This document shows positions 5,376-11,689 of a stretch of 14,095 nucleotides of DNA, piece by piece. The notes under the pieces were generated by a model, which searched no databases, was not told the origin of the DNA, and was given only the letters and a program-made list of their open reading frames with translations. Every line of letters starts with the position of its first letter. Positions within the stretch are counted from its first letter, which is position 1. The DNA is taken from assembly GCA_023426225.1 (NCBI GenBank), contig JAFABD010000219.1, positions 1 to 14,095 on the forward strand. Direction: 5' to 3'. The position numbers and the translations under genes were made by a program. This DNA is from Pseudomonadota bacterium. GTDB lineage: Bacteria > Pseudomonadota > Alphaproteobacteria > Sphingomonadales > Sphingomonadaceae.

Positions 5376-5786
5376 ATGTTCCAGCCACCGCGGCTGTCGC
5401 CGACGAATTCGAGCCGAAAGCTGCAGGCGCTCGGCTTTATCAAATCCTATTTCGCACAGCATGGGGCGAGCCCCAGCCTGGGCGAGATTGCCGCCGCGCT
5501 GGGGATCAATCGCCAGCGGGTGCATGCGATCGTGCGCCAGCTCGCCGATGACGGGTTGATCCACCGCGACCCCGGGCAACGGCGCGGGATCTCGCTGCCC
5601 GATCCGGCGGAGGAGCTGAGCGCGGCCGACGCGGTGCGCGTGCTGCAGGCGCTGGGCTGGACGGTGCTGAGCGCCGAGGCCCGGATCGTCGGGCCGGTGA
5701 CAAATACGAGACTGCCGCTCCGGCCCGCGCTCGATCACAGCCCGGGCGTCGAGGAGCATGACGCAGATGGGCACGGGCGGGGCTGA
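5376..5786 (+). CDS. Winged-helix DNA-binding protein (LexA N-terminal/MarR-like)
   Basis: Residues 14-75 of this 136-aa protein have the pattern of a LexA-type winged helix: KLQALGFIKSYFAQHGASPS, then LGEIAAALGINRQRVHAIVR, then QLADDGLIHRDPGQRRGISL. No catalytic peptidase domain follows, so it is not a full LexA. The C-terminal 60 residues are of unknown fold and end in a His/Asp/Gly-rich tail that overlaps the next gene by 29 bp. The ATG at 5376 is preceded by GGGGGGCGCG. It is the first gene of the rightward early operon and most likely a transcriptional regulator of phage genes. The DNA-binding fold is well supported; its target is unknown. Confidence 0.8.
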   Translation: MFQPPRLSPTNSSRKLQALGFIKSYFAQHGASPSLGEIAAALGINRQRVHAIVRQLADDGLIHRDPGQRRGISLPDPAEELSAADAVRVLQALGWTVLSAEARIVGPVTNTRLPLRPALDHSPGVEEHDADGHGRG

Positions 5787-6546
5787 CGGGGAGGGCATTC
5801 GCCCGCTGATTACGAGCGCGGATCTGCGCGCGTTTGCCGAGCGGGTGCGGACGCCACGGCCGCAGCGCGGGGCGAGCTGGTCAACGCGGCCGACGCCGCC
5901 CAGGACGAAATCACGCGCCGAAATCGAGGCCGAACGCCGCCGCGAGGCGCAGCGCGTCGACTGGGCACACCGCCATCCCGAGCTGGCCGCGGCCGAGCGC
6001 GCGTTCCGGAAAGATCGAGTGTCGGCGGTCGAGCGCTATGGCCACAAGCCCGCCGGCACGCCGGAGACGCATCAGCGCGCCGCGCGCCGTGCCCAGGGCG
6101 CGCTGGCGCGGCTTTACCAGTCGGGCGGGATCAGCGCCGACCAGCTCGCCTGGGCCGTCGAGATCGCGGCGGTTGCCGAACGGATCGGCGCCGACGTCGC
6201 GGTCCGGACGGCGCAGTATGAGACCGGCATCGATCGCAGCGGGCGGGGCGATGCGGCGTTTTACGAGCGGCTGCACCAGGTGCGGATGGAAATGGCCTAT
6301 ACCCGATGGCGCACCGAGCTGGGCGGCCACGCGGCGCCGGTGCTCGACATGATCGTCGGCGAGACGATCGGCTATTCGGTGGTCGCGACGCGATACCGGA
6401 TGAGCGCCAAACGGGCCAAGCGGTTGCTGATCGAGGCGCTGGACCGATGGCCGCGGATCCGCCGCGGCGTGACGGACGAGGTCGACGGCGAGAGGCTGCA
6501 CCAGGCGCACGCGGCGCTGATCGGATGCGCTAGTTCGGCAGAGTAG
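5758..6546 (+). CDS. Phage regulatory protein, DUF6456/antiterminator-like architecture
   Basis: The 262-aa protein starts with a basic, disordered region (to about residue 60) and continues as a helical protein. Notable segments are RAQGALARLYQSGGISADQL near 110-130, YERLHQVRMEMAYTRWRTEL near 165-190 and MIVGETIGYSVVATRYRMSA near 197-217, a probable helix-turn-helix, followed by KRAKRLLIEALDRW. This arrangement is like DUF6456-type phage proteins that sit before late genes and may act in transcription control; the match is by eye only. GAGGAG is one base before the ATG at 5758 and ten before an ATG at 5767, so the second start is also plausible. Its 3' end overlaps the convergent Adhesin_E-like gene by 17 bp. 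Confidence 0.72.
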   Translation: MTQMGTGGADGEGIRPLITSADLRAFAERVRTPRPQRGASWSTRPTPPRTKSRAEIEAERRREAQRVDWAHRHPELAAAERAFRKDRVSAVERYGHKPAGTPETHQRAARRAQGALARLYQSGGISADQLAWAVEIAAVAERIGADVAVRTAQYETGIDRSGRGDAAFYERLHQVRMEMAYTRWRTELGGHAAPVLDMIVGETIGYSVVATRYRMSAKRAKRLLIEALDRWPRIRRGVTDEVDGERLHQAHAALIGCASSAE

Positions 6547-6892
6547 CGCAGGCTGCGTTTAGCATATCCTCCCCGACGGTATCCGGCACAATGGGCCTGA
6601 ATTCGATTTGGTCGAGGGGCGTGTTCTCGGTGTAGGTGACTATCCCGCGTGCATCGTATGCCAGGATCGACGCTGTCCCGTTTGTGCGCTCGCCGCAGTT
6701 GAACCAGACCAGCTTTTTGACTTCGCGGTCCTTGTTGGCCTTGTCATCCGAGTTATCAAACGAGAACCACGCCCTCGCCATTCCGTTTTTCATGATCCGA
6801 GAGTCGTTGTCGATGTAAATCTTTGTGCCCGTTGATGACGTAGAAATCTGCGTCCACGACGAAAACATCAAGATTGCCAGAACCAGTCCCAT
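6530..6892 (-). CDS. Adhesin_E-like exported protein (moron candidate)
   Basis: The 120-aa product has a short hydrophobic N-terminus (MGLVLAILMFSSW), then TKIYIDNDSRIMKNGMARAW, FDNSDDK, FNCGERT with C66, and a terminal C115 (LNAACATLPN). This order of a Tyr/Ile-Asp strand, Trp, a paired Cys and a late Cys resembles the Adhesin_E (surface-adhesin E) family of small exported proteins. The hydrophobic N-terminus is short, so export is likely but not certain. The ATG at 6892 follows GGGGGGAGCA. GC is visibly lower than in neighbouring phage genes, and it is leftward inside a rightward operon, both marks of a cargo gene. It lies downstream of the nuclease-like gene. Confidence 0.66.
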   Translation of the reverse strand: MGLVLAILMFSSWTQISTSSTGTKIYIDNDSRIMKNGMARAWFSFDNSDDKANKDREVKKLVWFNCGERTNGTASILAYDARGIVTYTENTPLDQIEFRPIVPDTVGEDMLNAACATLPN

Positions 6893-6994
6893 TGCTCCCC
6901 CCTGTAAGCTTGGCGGCGCTATAACGGACGCGTGGTCACTTGGCCACGCTCGTTGTGGAAGGCGCAGGCGAAACAGCCACCAGGGAGCTACCGG

Positions 6995-7519
6995 TCATGA
7001 CGATTTCGCCGGCATGACGGCGAAGAAGTCGCCGGAGCGGATGGCGGCGGCCAGAAACCGCACGGCGCGCTCTCCCTGGGCAGCGATCACGTTCGGCGCG
7101 CGCGCCATCTGTTCGCTGATGCGGGGACTATAAAATCGCTTCACCTCGATCGCGACGTCGTAATCGGTGAGGTGGAAATCGAGGCGGGTTTCGTTCTGCC
7201 CCCCGTCGTCGGTGGTAAACGCGATGCCCGCGTCAATCAGCGCTGCTTCGATTTCCCGCTCCATCGGGTCACGGAGCATCGGCCGTCGATCGAGGGGCGC
7301 GGGCTTGAGCGCGCGGACGGCCGCGGCCGTCCGCGGCTCTATGGCAGCTGCACCGCGCTCCACGCGTCCGATGAAATCTCCTGTCACGCCCAACCGCGCG
7401 CCGAATTCGGCTTGAGAGAGGCCCAGTGCCTTCCTGCGCGCACGGTCGTCTTTTATCCGGGTGGGACAAAAACGAGACTGCCGGAACGACCACGGTAGTG
7501 CCAAAAACGCCCCTGCCAC
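6995..7519 (-). CDS. XRE helix-turn-helix fused to PD-(D/E)XK nuclease-like domain
   Basis: Residues about 22-72 form an XRE domain (DDRARRKALGLSQAEFGARL, then GVTGDFIGRVERG). Residues 86-165 look like a restriction-type nuclease core: E89/E91 in the first helix, D114 in LDFHL, E125-V-K127 in the following strand, then Q148. This is the D...ExK order of PD-(D/E)XK enzymes. The protein could be a sequence-guided DNA endonuclease, a restriction-like cargo, or a regulator with an inactive nuclease fold. The start is unclear: no ATG exists in frame. A GTG at 7519 lacks a ribosome-binding site; a TTG at 7504 has AGGGG five nt upstream. It is leftward, with the Adhesin_E-like gene 102 bp downstream. 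Confidence 0.74.
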   Translation of the reverse strand: MAGAFLALPWSFRQSRFCPTRIKDDRARRKALGLSQAEFGARLGVTGDFIGRVERGAAAIEPRTAAAVRALKPAPLDRRPMLRDPMEREIEAALIDAGIAFTTDDGGQNETRLDFHLTDYDVAIEVKRFYSPRISEQMARAPNVIAAQGERAVRFLAAAIRSGDFFAVMPAKSS

Positions 7520-7598
7520 AGCTGTGTCTGCGGATGATCCGGGCGCCCGTCAGCTCTCCACCCCTGGCTGGCGGGCGTTTGCTTGTCGCGAGGTGTGC

Positions 7599-7823
7599 AT
7601 GGCGCAGCCCGATCCCGCGGCGACGCTCGAGCGCGCGAGCGCCGAGCTTGACCAGCTCGTCTATGACATCCGGCTGGGCATCCGATCGCAGGCGCATTTC
7701 GACGCGCTCGAGACGCGAGCGTCGGCGATCGCCGACCTGATCCGATCGGCCATGCGCGGCACGTTGCGCGAGGCCCCAGAGGCGCGGCCGATGAAGCTGA
7801 CCGCGCGTGGCGCCTGGTACTGA
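7599..7823 (+). CDS. Hypothetical 74-aa early phage protein
   Basis: The protein (MAQPDPAATLERASAELDQL...) is predicted to be helical and has no recognised family, cysteine or membrane segment. The ATG at 7599 is preceded by GAGGTGTGC. The same frame reads upstream to 7461 but those codons overlap the divergent nuclease start, so the shorter form is preferred. It begins a tight run with the 66-aa gene (14 bp gap) and Gam, so it is likely part of the phage early DNA-metabolism operon. The function is unknown. Confidence 0.65.
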   Translation: MAQPDPAATLERASAELDQLVYDIRLGIRSQAHFDALETRASAIADLIRSAMRGTLREAPEARPMKLTARGAWY

Positions 7824-7837
7824 CCTCCGGAGGCTGC

Positions 7838-8038
7838 ATGAGCATCGACGTACAACAGATCCGCGCGGCGGCGGATGCTCCGAGCGAGCATCCCGAGCTG
7901 CTCGGCGACAATGTGGTGGTGTCGCGCGCCTGGCTGCGCGCGGTGGCCGACCGCATCGAGGGAGACGGGCGCAAGATCTCGGACCTGATGGGCCGGATCC
8001 TTTCGCCGGCGTCGCGCGTGCTGCGGAGCGGCCGCTGA
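7838..8038 (+). CDS. Hypothetical 66-aa early phage protein
   Basis: This small protein contains a segment VVVSRAWLRAVADRIEGDGR that reads like an amphipathic helix, followed by a basic C-terminus. No family is recognised. A clear GGAGG is placed 5 nt before the ATG. Its TGA overlaps the ATG of the Gam gene by one base (TGATG), implying translational coupling, so a role alongside Gam in DNA end protection or recombination is plausible but only inferred. Confidence 0.66.
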   Translation: MSIDVQQIRAAADAPSEHPELLGDNVVVSRAWLRAVADRIEGDGRKISDLMGRILSPASRVLRSGR

Positions 8039-8601
8039 TGGCGCGGCTCCGTTCGCCGGCGCAGCGTGCGCCGCAGACGTTGGCAGCCGCAACCGAGCTC
8101 GCCACGCGGTTCGCCGCGCTCGACGTTGAGGTCGAGCGAATCGAGGCGGATCGAAATGCGGCGATCGCCGAGGCCAACGCCGCGGCCGATGCGCGCCTGG
8201 TGCCGCTGGTTTCCGAGCGCGACGACATCGCCAAGCAGCTCAAGCCGTGGTGGGCCAGCAACAAGGATCAGTTGACGGCGGGCGCGCGCAAATCGCTCGA
8301 GCTGGGCGGGTGCGTGATCGGGGAGCGGACCAGCCCGCCTGCGGTCAAGGCGCCGGGCAAGGACGCTGAGGTCGCGCTGTCGCTGGTCGGCGACCGCATC
8401 GGCCGCCTGTTTGTGCGCTCGACGCCCAAGCTCGACAAGGCAGCGATCCTGGCTGCCCTGCGCGACGGGGCGAGCAAGCGTCCGCGGATCGCCGCGGCGC
8501 TTCGGCGGTTCGGCTTCACGATTACCCAGCGCGAGGATTTCTTCATCGAGCGCGCCGTCGAGGGCGGCACGTTGGGGCAGGCGGGCACCGCCGCCGCCTG
8601 A
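8038..8601 (+). CDS. gam: Host-nuclease inhibitor protein Gam (Mu Gam family)
   Basis: This 187-aa protein matches the Mu Gam family in length and order: an N-terminal coiled coil (ATRFAALDVEVERIEADRNA and on to about residue 68), the LKPWWASNKDQL transition, then a beta-rich half with LELGGCVIGERTSPPAV. The C-terminal ITQREDFFIERAVEGG is a typical late Gam segment. Mu Gam is a Ku-like dimer that binds double-stranded DNA ends and shields them from host exonucleases. The start is fixed by the TGATG overlap with the preceding gene. It follows two small early genes and is the last gene before packaging. Its presence with lambda-type packaging genes suggests the phage has linear or broken DNA to protect from RecBCD- or AddAB-like nucleases. 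Confidence 0.9.
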   Translation: MARLRSPAQRAPQTLAAATELATRFAALDVEVERIEADRNAAIAEANAAADARLVPLVSERDDIAKQLKPWWASNKDQLTAGARKSLELGGCVIGERTSPPAVKAPGKDAEVALSLVGDRIGRLFVRSTPKLDKAAILAALRDGASKRPRIAAALRRFGFTITQREDFFIERAVEGGTLGQAGTAAA

Positions 8602-8659
8602 CGCGGCCGAGAGGGCGAGGGACGCCGCCTTCCCCGCGGATCGGTGCTCGCGCCCGCGC

Positions 8660-8688
8660 GAAAACCACGGTTTTCCGCCATTTTTTGG
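8660..8688 (+). terminator. Possible intrinsic terminator after gam
   Basis: GAAAACCACGGTTTTC (8660-8675) can form a 6-bp stem with a CACG loop and is followed after six bases by a run of six T (8681-8686). The stem is AT-rich and the T tract is displaced, so it would be a weak terminator. It falls in the gene-free gap between the early operon and the packaging genes. Confidence 0.42.
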
Positions 8689-8689
8689 G

Positions 8690-8720
8690 CCGGAATGCCC
8701 CGAAAGGGGGGGGTATTCGG
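8690..8720 (+). repeat. Stem-loop upstream of the terminase small-subunit gene
   Basis: AATGCCCC (8694-8701) pairs with GGGGTATT (8710-8717) with one G-T wobble, leaving the loop GAAAGGGG. After a one-base bulge the stem continues with CCG/CGG (8690-8692 with 8718-8720). It lies 23 bp before the ATG at 8744. It may control translation of the terminase gene or belong to a packaging site. Confidence 0.5.
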
Positions 8721-8743
8721 GTCCTTCCCCGCCCCTGGGGGCT

Positions 8744-9454
8744 ATGCGGGGGCCGAAGGCGCATAAAAACCCCAGCTACGAGGTGCAAAAGGTGTCCGCA
8801 CCCGATTTGTCCGCACCCGAAACGGTCAGTATTCGCGAGTTTGCGCGCCTCGACGGGTGCAACGATAAGCTCGTTCGGCGTGCAATAAATGACGGAAAAC
8901 TGCCAGTTTCGGCAGATGGGCGCCTAGATCCTGCATTGGCCGGCACCGGGTGGCGCAAGAGCAACAGGCGGGCGCCGAAACGTGCGGACAAAGCGGTTTC
9001 GCCGCCCGAAATGTCCGCACCGCCCAAAACGTCCGCACCGCGAACGAAGCGTGGCGCGAAACCGGCCGCGGACGTGGCCGCCGCCGCCGTCGTCGACGCC
9101 GAGGCGATGGGCGACGAGGACTTCATCGCCGAAGTGTTGGCCGGGCGGTTCCTGACCACCGGCGACGCTGAGCGCGTCAAGGAAAATGCGCTCGCCGCGA
9201 CCCGTCTGCTGACGATGCGTCGCGAGGCGGGCGACCTGGTCGACCTCGAGGTCGCCGAAGCCGTGCTGTTCGAGCAGGCGCGCCAGTTTCGCGACGCCTG
9301 GACGAACTGGCCGGTCCGAGTTGGTCCGTTGATCGCAGCGCAGCTGGGGGTGGCGACCGACCCAGTCGTGGAGGCGCTGAGCGAGCATGTCACCCAGCTG
9401 CTCCAGGATCTCGGCGAGCCCGATCCCGCGTTCGACGGATCCGAGCAAGGCTGA
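8744..9454 (+). CDS. terS: Terminase small subunit (Nu1-like)
   Basis: The 236-aa protein carries an N-terminal winged-helix-like DNA-binding segment at about 26-70 (TVSIREFARLDGCNDKLVRR, then AINDGKLPVS, then DPALAGTGWRKS). A Pro/Ala/Lys-rich linker (71-118) and a helical C-terminal half (120-225) with AATRLLTMRREAGDLVDLEV and EQARQFRDAWTNWPVRV follow. This is the usual Nu1-type arrangement: DNA recognition, then assembly and large-subunit contact. The order with the GpA-type large subunit confirms it; their frames overlap by 68 bp. The ATG at 8744 has GGGGG only 2 nt away, while in-frame GTG codons at 8783 and 8792 are alternatives. The gene contains a cluster of TGTCCGCAC repeats. Confidence 0.85.
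   Translation: MRGPKAHKNPSYEVQKVSAPDLSAPETVSIREFARLDGCNDKLVRRAINDGKLPVSADGRLDPALAGTGWRKSNRRAPKRADKAVSPPEMSAPPKTSAPRTKRGAKPAADVAAAAVVDAEAMGDEDFIAEVLAGRFLTTGDAERVKENALAATRLLTMRREAGDLVDLEVAEAVLFEQARQFRDAWTNWPVRVGPLIAAQLGVATDPVVEALSEHVTQLLQDLGEPDPAFDGSEQG
8793..9038. repeat. Cluster of five TGTCCGCAC-type repeats inside terS
   Basis: TGTCCGCACCCGA occurs twice in tandem (8793-8805 and 8808-8820, 15-bp period). TGTCCGCAC occurs inverted at 8982-8990, directly at 9012-9020, and as CGTCCGCAC at 9030-9038. Four copies are in the same reading frame and encode Ser-Ala-Pro; the inverted copy is not. Iterated sites within or beside a small-subunit gene recall the binding sites that Nu1-type proteins use in cos or pac regions. 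Confidence 0.7.
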
Positions 9455-11483
9455 GCGGCTCGCGCGCGCCTGGCGTCGGGGTCTCACGCCGCCGCCGCGC
9501 ATCAGCGTGCCCGATTGGGCCGATCGGTTCCGACGCCTGGCCAAAGAGGCGGGATCGACCTCGGGCAAATGGCGAACCTCGACGGTCGAGGCGTCGCGCG
9601 GGCCGATGCTCGCGGTCACCGAGCCCGGCGTCCACGTCATCACGCTGATGGTCTGCACGCAGCTCATGAAGACGGCATTCATCGAGAATGTCGTCGGCTA
9701 TCACGCGCATCTCGACCCGTGCCCGATGCTGCTGGTGCAGCCCAAGGACGAGGCGGTCGAGGCCTTCTCGAAGGAGCGGATCACCCCGCTGATCCGCTCG
9801 ACCCCGGCGTTGCGCAAGCTGATCGGCTCCAAGAGCAGCCGCTCGGCCGAGGAAACGCTCACCTACAAGGCGTTCCCGGGCGGATTCCTCGCCATGGTCG
9901 GCGCCGGCTCCCCTGACAACCTCGCGCGCCGCCCGGTGCGCATCACGCTGTACGACGAGACCGACAAATACATCGTCACGCGCGAGGGCGACCCGATCGG
10001 CCTGGGCGACGAGCGCCAGGCCACGTTCGCGCAGTATCTCTCGGTGCGGTGCTGCTCCCCGACAATCGCCGGTGAGAGCCGGATCGAAAGCTCGTATCTC
10101 GACGGCGATCAGCGGCAGGCGTCGGTCGCGTGCCCGCATTGCGAGCACCGCAATTTCCTCGAGTTTTTCCGCCACGTCCATTGGGACACGGACCCCGATA
10201 CGGGCATCCATTACCCCAAGACGGCGCAGATCTACTGCGAAGCATGCGGCAGCGGTTGGAGCGAGGGCGAACGCCTGCAGTCGCTCGCCACAACGCGCTG
10301 GCACCAGACCCGCCCGTTTTTGTGCTGCGGCACGCTGCAGGATCCGCTCAAGGTCTATGAGGCCGCCTGGCAGGGCAAGGTTTCCGATCCGGTCGCGGCG
10401 GCATGGGACTGGTGGGAGGGGCCACGGCACGCGGTCTACCGCGCGCGCTGCGGCACCTGCGGAAAATGGGCTGTCGATAACGAACATGCCTCCTTCCAGG
10501 CGGGCAAGCTGTTCTCCCCCTGGCCCAAGGACGCGCCGGATAAACAGGCCGCCAAATGGCTGGCGGCGAAGGACGATCCCGATCAGCGCGTCGTTTTCGA
10601 CAACACGCAACGCGGGATGCCGCACAAGCGCGACACCGGGCGCGATATCAAACCCGATGCGCTTGCCGCACGCGCTGAGAAATGGGCGGGCGAGGTGCCC
10701 CATGGCGTCGGCGTCATCACCGCCGGGCTCGATACCCAGGACGATCGCGTCGAGATCGAATTCGTCGGCTGGGGTCGCGGCGAAGAGAGCTGGACGCTCG
10801 CCTATGTTGTGGTCGAAGGCGATACCTCGACCGACGAGCTATGGGCGCGGGTCGACGAGCAGTTGCTGCGCACGTTCCGGCGCGATGACGGCCGCGAATT
10901 CGCGATCGACGCTGCCTGCATCGATTCGGGCGGCCACCGCACCAACGAGGTCTATCATTTCGCCCGCGCACGGGCCGGACGGAATGTCTGGGCGATCAAG
11001 GGGGCGAACGAACAGGGTGGCCAGCGCCGCCCGGTTTGGCCGTCGGTCAAGCCGGCGCGCCGCGACAAGTCCAAGGCAAAGCCGATCCTGATCGGGACGA
11101 GCGCCGCCAAGGACACGATCCGGTCGCGGCTGGCGCTGGACGTGCCCGGACCCGGCTATTGTCATTTCCACGCGCAGCGCGAGCTGGGCTGGTACGAGCA
11201 GCTGCTCGCCGAACGCCTGATCCTCAAGGTCAAGGGCGGCAAGCGCTACTCGGTCTGGGACTGCCCCAAGGGGCGCGCCAACGAGGCGCTCGACTGCCGC
11301 GTCTATGCCTATGCCGCGCTCCAGGGCCTCGTGCATCTGGGCCTGCGCCTCGACGATCGCGTCGACGAAATGGTCGGCATCTACATCCCGCCGGCGCCCA
11401 CCGAGCCCGTCGCCGAAACGCGCAGCTGGGGCAACCCGGAGGCGGGTGATTGGGTCGGCGGCGGGCAGGGCGCCTGGCTCTGA
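9387..11483 (+). CDS. terL: Terminase large subunit, GpA family
   Basis: This 698-aa protein has the order and motifs of lambda GpA-type terminases. The ATPase domain includes a degenerate Walker A (CTQLMKTAF, 90-98), VQPKDEAVEAFSKERITPLI near 118-137 and a Walker B (ITLYDETDKY, 186-195). A zinc ribbon has C249/C252 and C284/C287. The nuclease domain shows TAGLDTQDDRVEIEFVGWG (445-463), IDSGGHRTNEVYHF (512-525) and PKGRANEALDCRVYAYAA (627-644). The enzyme cuts concatemeric DNA and powers packaging into the prohead. Extra cysteines C313/C314 and C355/C358 suggest an additional metal site. The start at 9387 lies inside the terS frame with no strong ribosome-binding site, so coupling to terS is likely. 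Confidence 0.96.
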   Translation: MSPSCSRISASPIPRSTDPSKAERLARAWRRGLTPPPRISVPDWADRFRRLAKEAGSTSGKWRTSTVEASRGPMLAVTEPGVHVITLMVCTQLMKTAFIENVVGYHAHLDPCPMLLVQPKDEAVEAFSKERITPLIRSTPALRKLIGSKSSRSAEETLTYKAFPGGFLAMVGAGSPDNLARRPVRITLYDETDKYIVTREGDPIGLGDERQATFAQYLSVRCCSPTIAGESRIESSYLDGDQRQASVACPHCEHRNFLEFFRHVHWDTDPDTGIHYPKTAQIYCEACGSGWSEGERLQSLATTRWHQTRPFLCCGTLQDPLKVYEAAWQGKVSDPVAAAWDWWEGPRHAVYRARCGTCGKWAVDNEHASFQAGKLFSPWPKDAPDKQAAKWLAAKDDPDQRVVFDNTQRGMPHKRDTGRDIKPDALAARAEKWAGEVPHGVGVITAGLDTQDDRVEIEFVGWGRGEESWTLAYVVVEGDTSTDELWARVDEQLLRTFRRDDGREFAIDAACIDSGGHRTNEVYHFARARAGRNVWAIKGANEQGGQRRPVWPSVKPARRDKSKAKPILIGTSAAKDTIRSRLALDVPGPGYCHFHAQRELGWYEQLLAERLILKVKGGKRYSVWDCPKGRANEALDCRVYAYAALQGLVHLGLRLDDRVDEMVGIYIPPAPTEPVAETRSWGNPEAGDWVGGGQGAWL

Positions 11484-11494
11484 CGGAGGCACAT

Positions 11495-11689
11495 ATGGCA
11501 TTTTCGACGGCCGACGCCGACGCCCTGCGCTCAGCGATCGCGACCGGTGCGCTGCGCGTCCGCCACGCCGACGGGCGCGAGGTCCAGTACCGGTCGCTGC
11601 GCGAGATCCGGGAGACCCTCGATATGATCGAGCGCGACATCGCCGCCGACGGCCCCCAGCGCTCCCGCAGCTTCGTGGCGGCCGGCTGA
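11495..11689 (+). CDS. gpW-like head-tail joining protein
   Basis: The 64-aa product fits the gpW family: an N-terminal helix (ADADALRSAIATGALRV), a beta hairpin with DGREVQYRSL at about 25-34, and a second helix REIRETLDMIERDIAAD. gpW plugs the portal after packaging and forms the site to which tails attach. The ATG follows GGAGGCACAT, and the TGA overlaps the ATG of the portal gene (TGATG). Its position between the GpA-type terminase and lambda-type portal is the one gpW has in lambda, which supports the call for such a short protein. Confidence 0.88.
   Translation: MAFSTADADALRSAIATGALRVRHADGREVQYRSLREIRETLDMIERDIAADGPQRSRSFVAAG

Noticed and set aside
6930..6949. GCGTGG/CCACGC inverted repeat as a terminator of the nuclease-like gene
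   Set aside because: The 6-bp stem has an 8-nt loop and no T tract in either direction, so it is too weak to call.
9390..10703. Long leftward open frame (437 aa) antisense to the terminase large subunit
   Set aside because: It is a mirror of a strongly supported GpA-type gene; the product is Arg/Ala/Asp-rich with no domain, as expected for GC-rich antisense codons.
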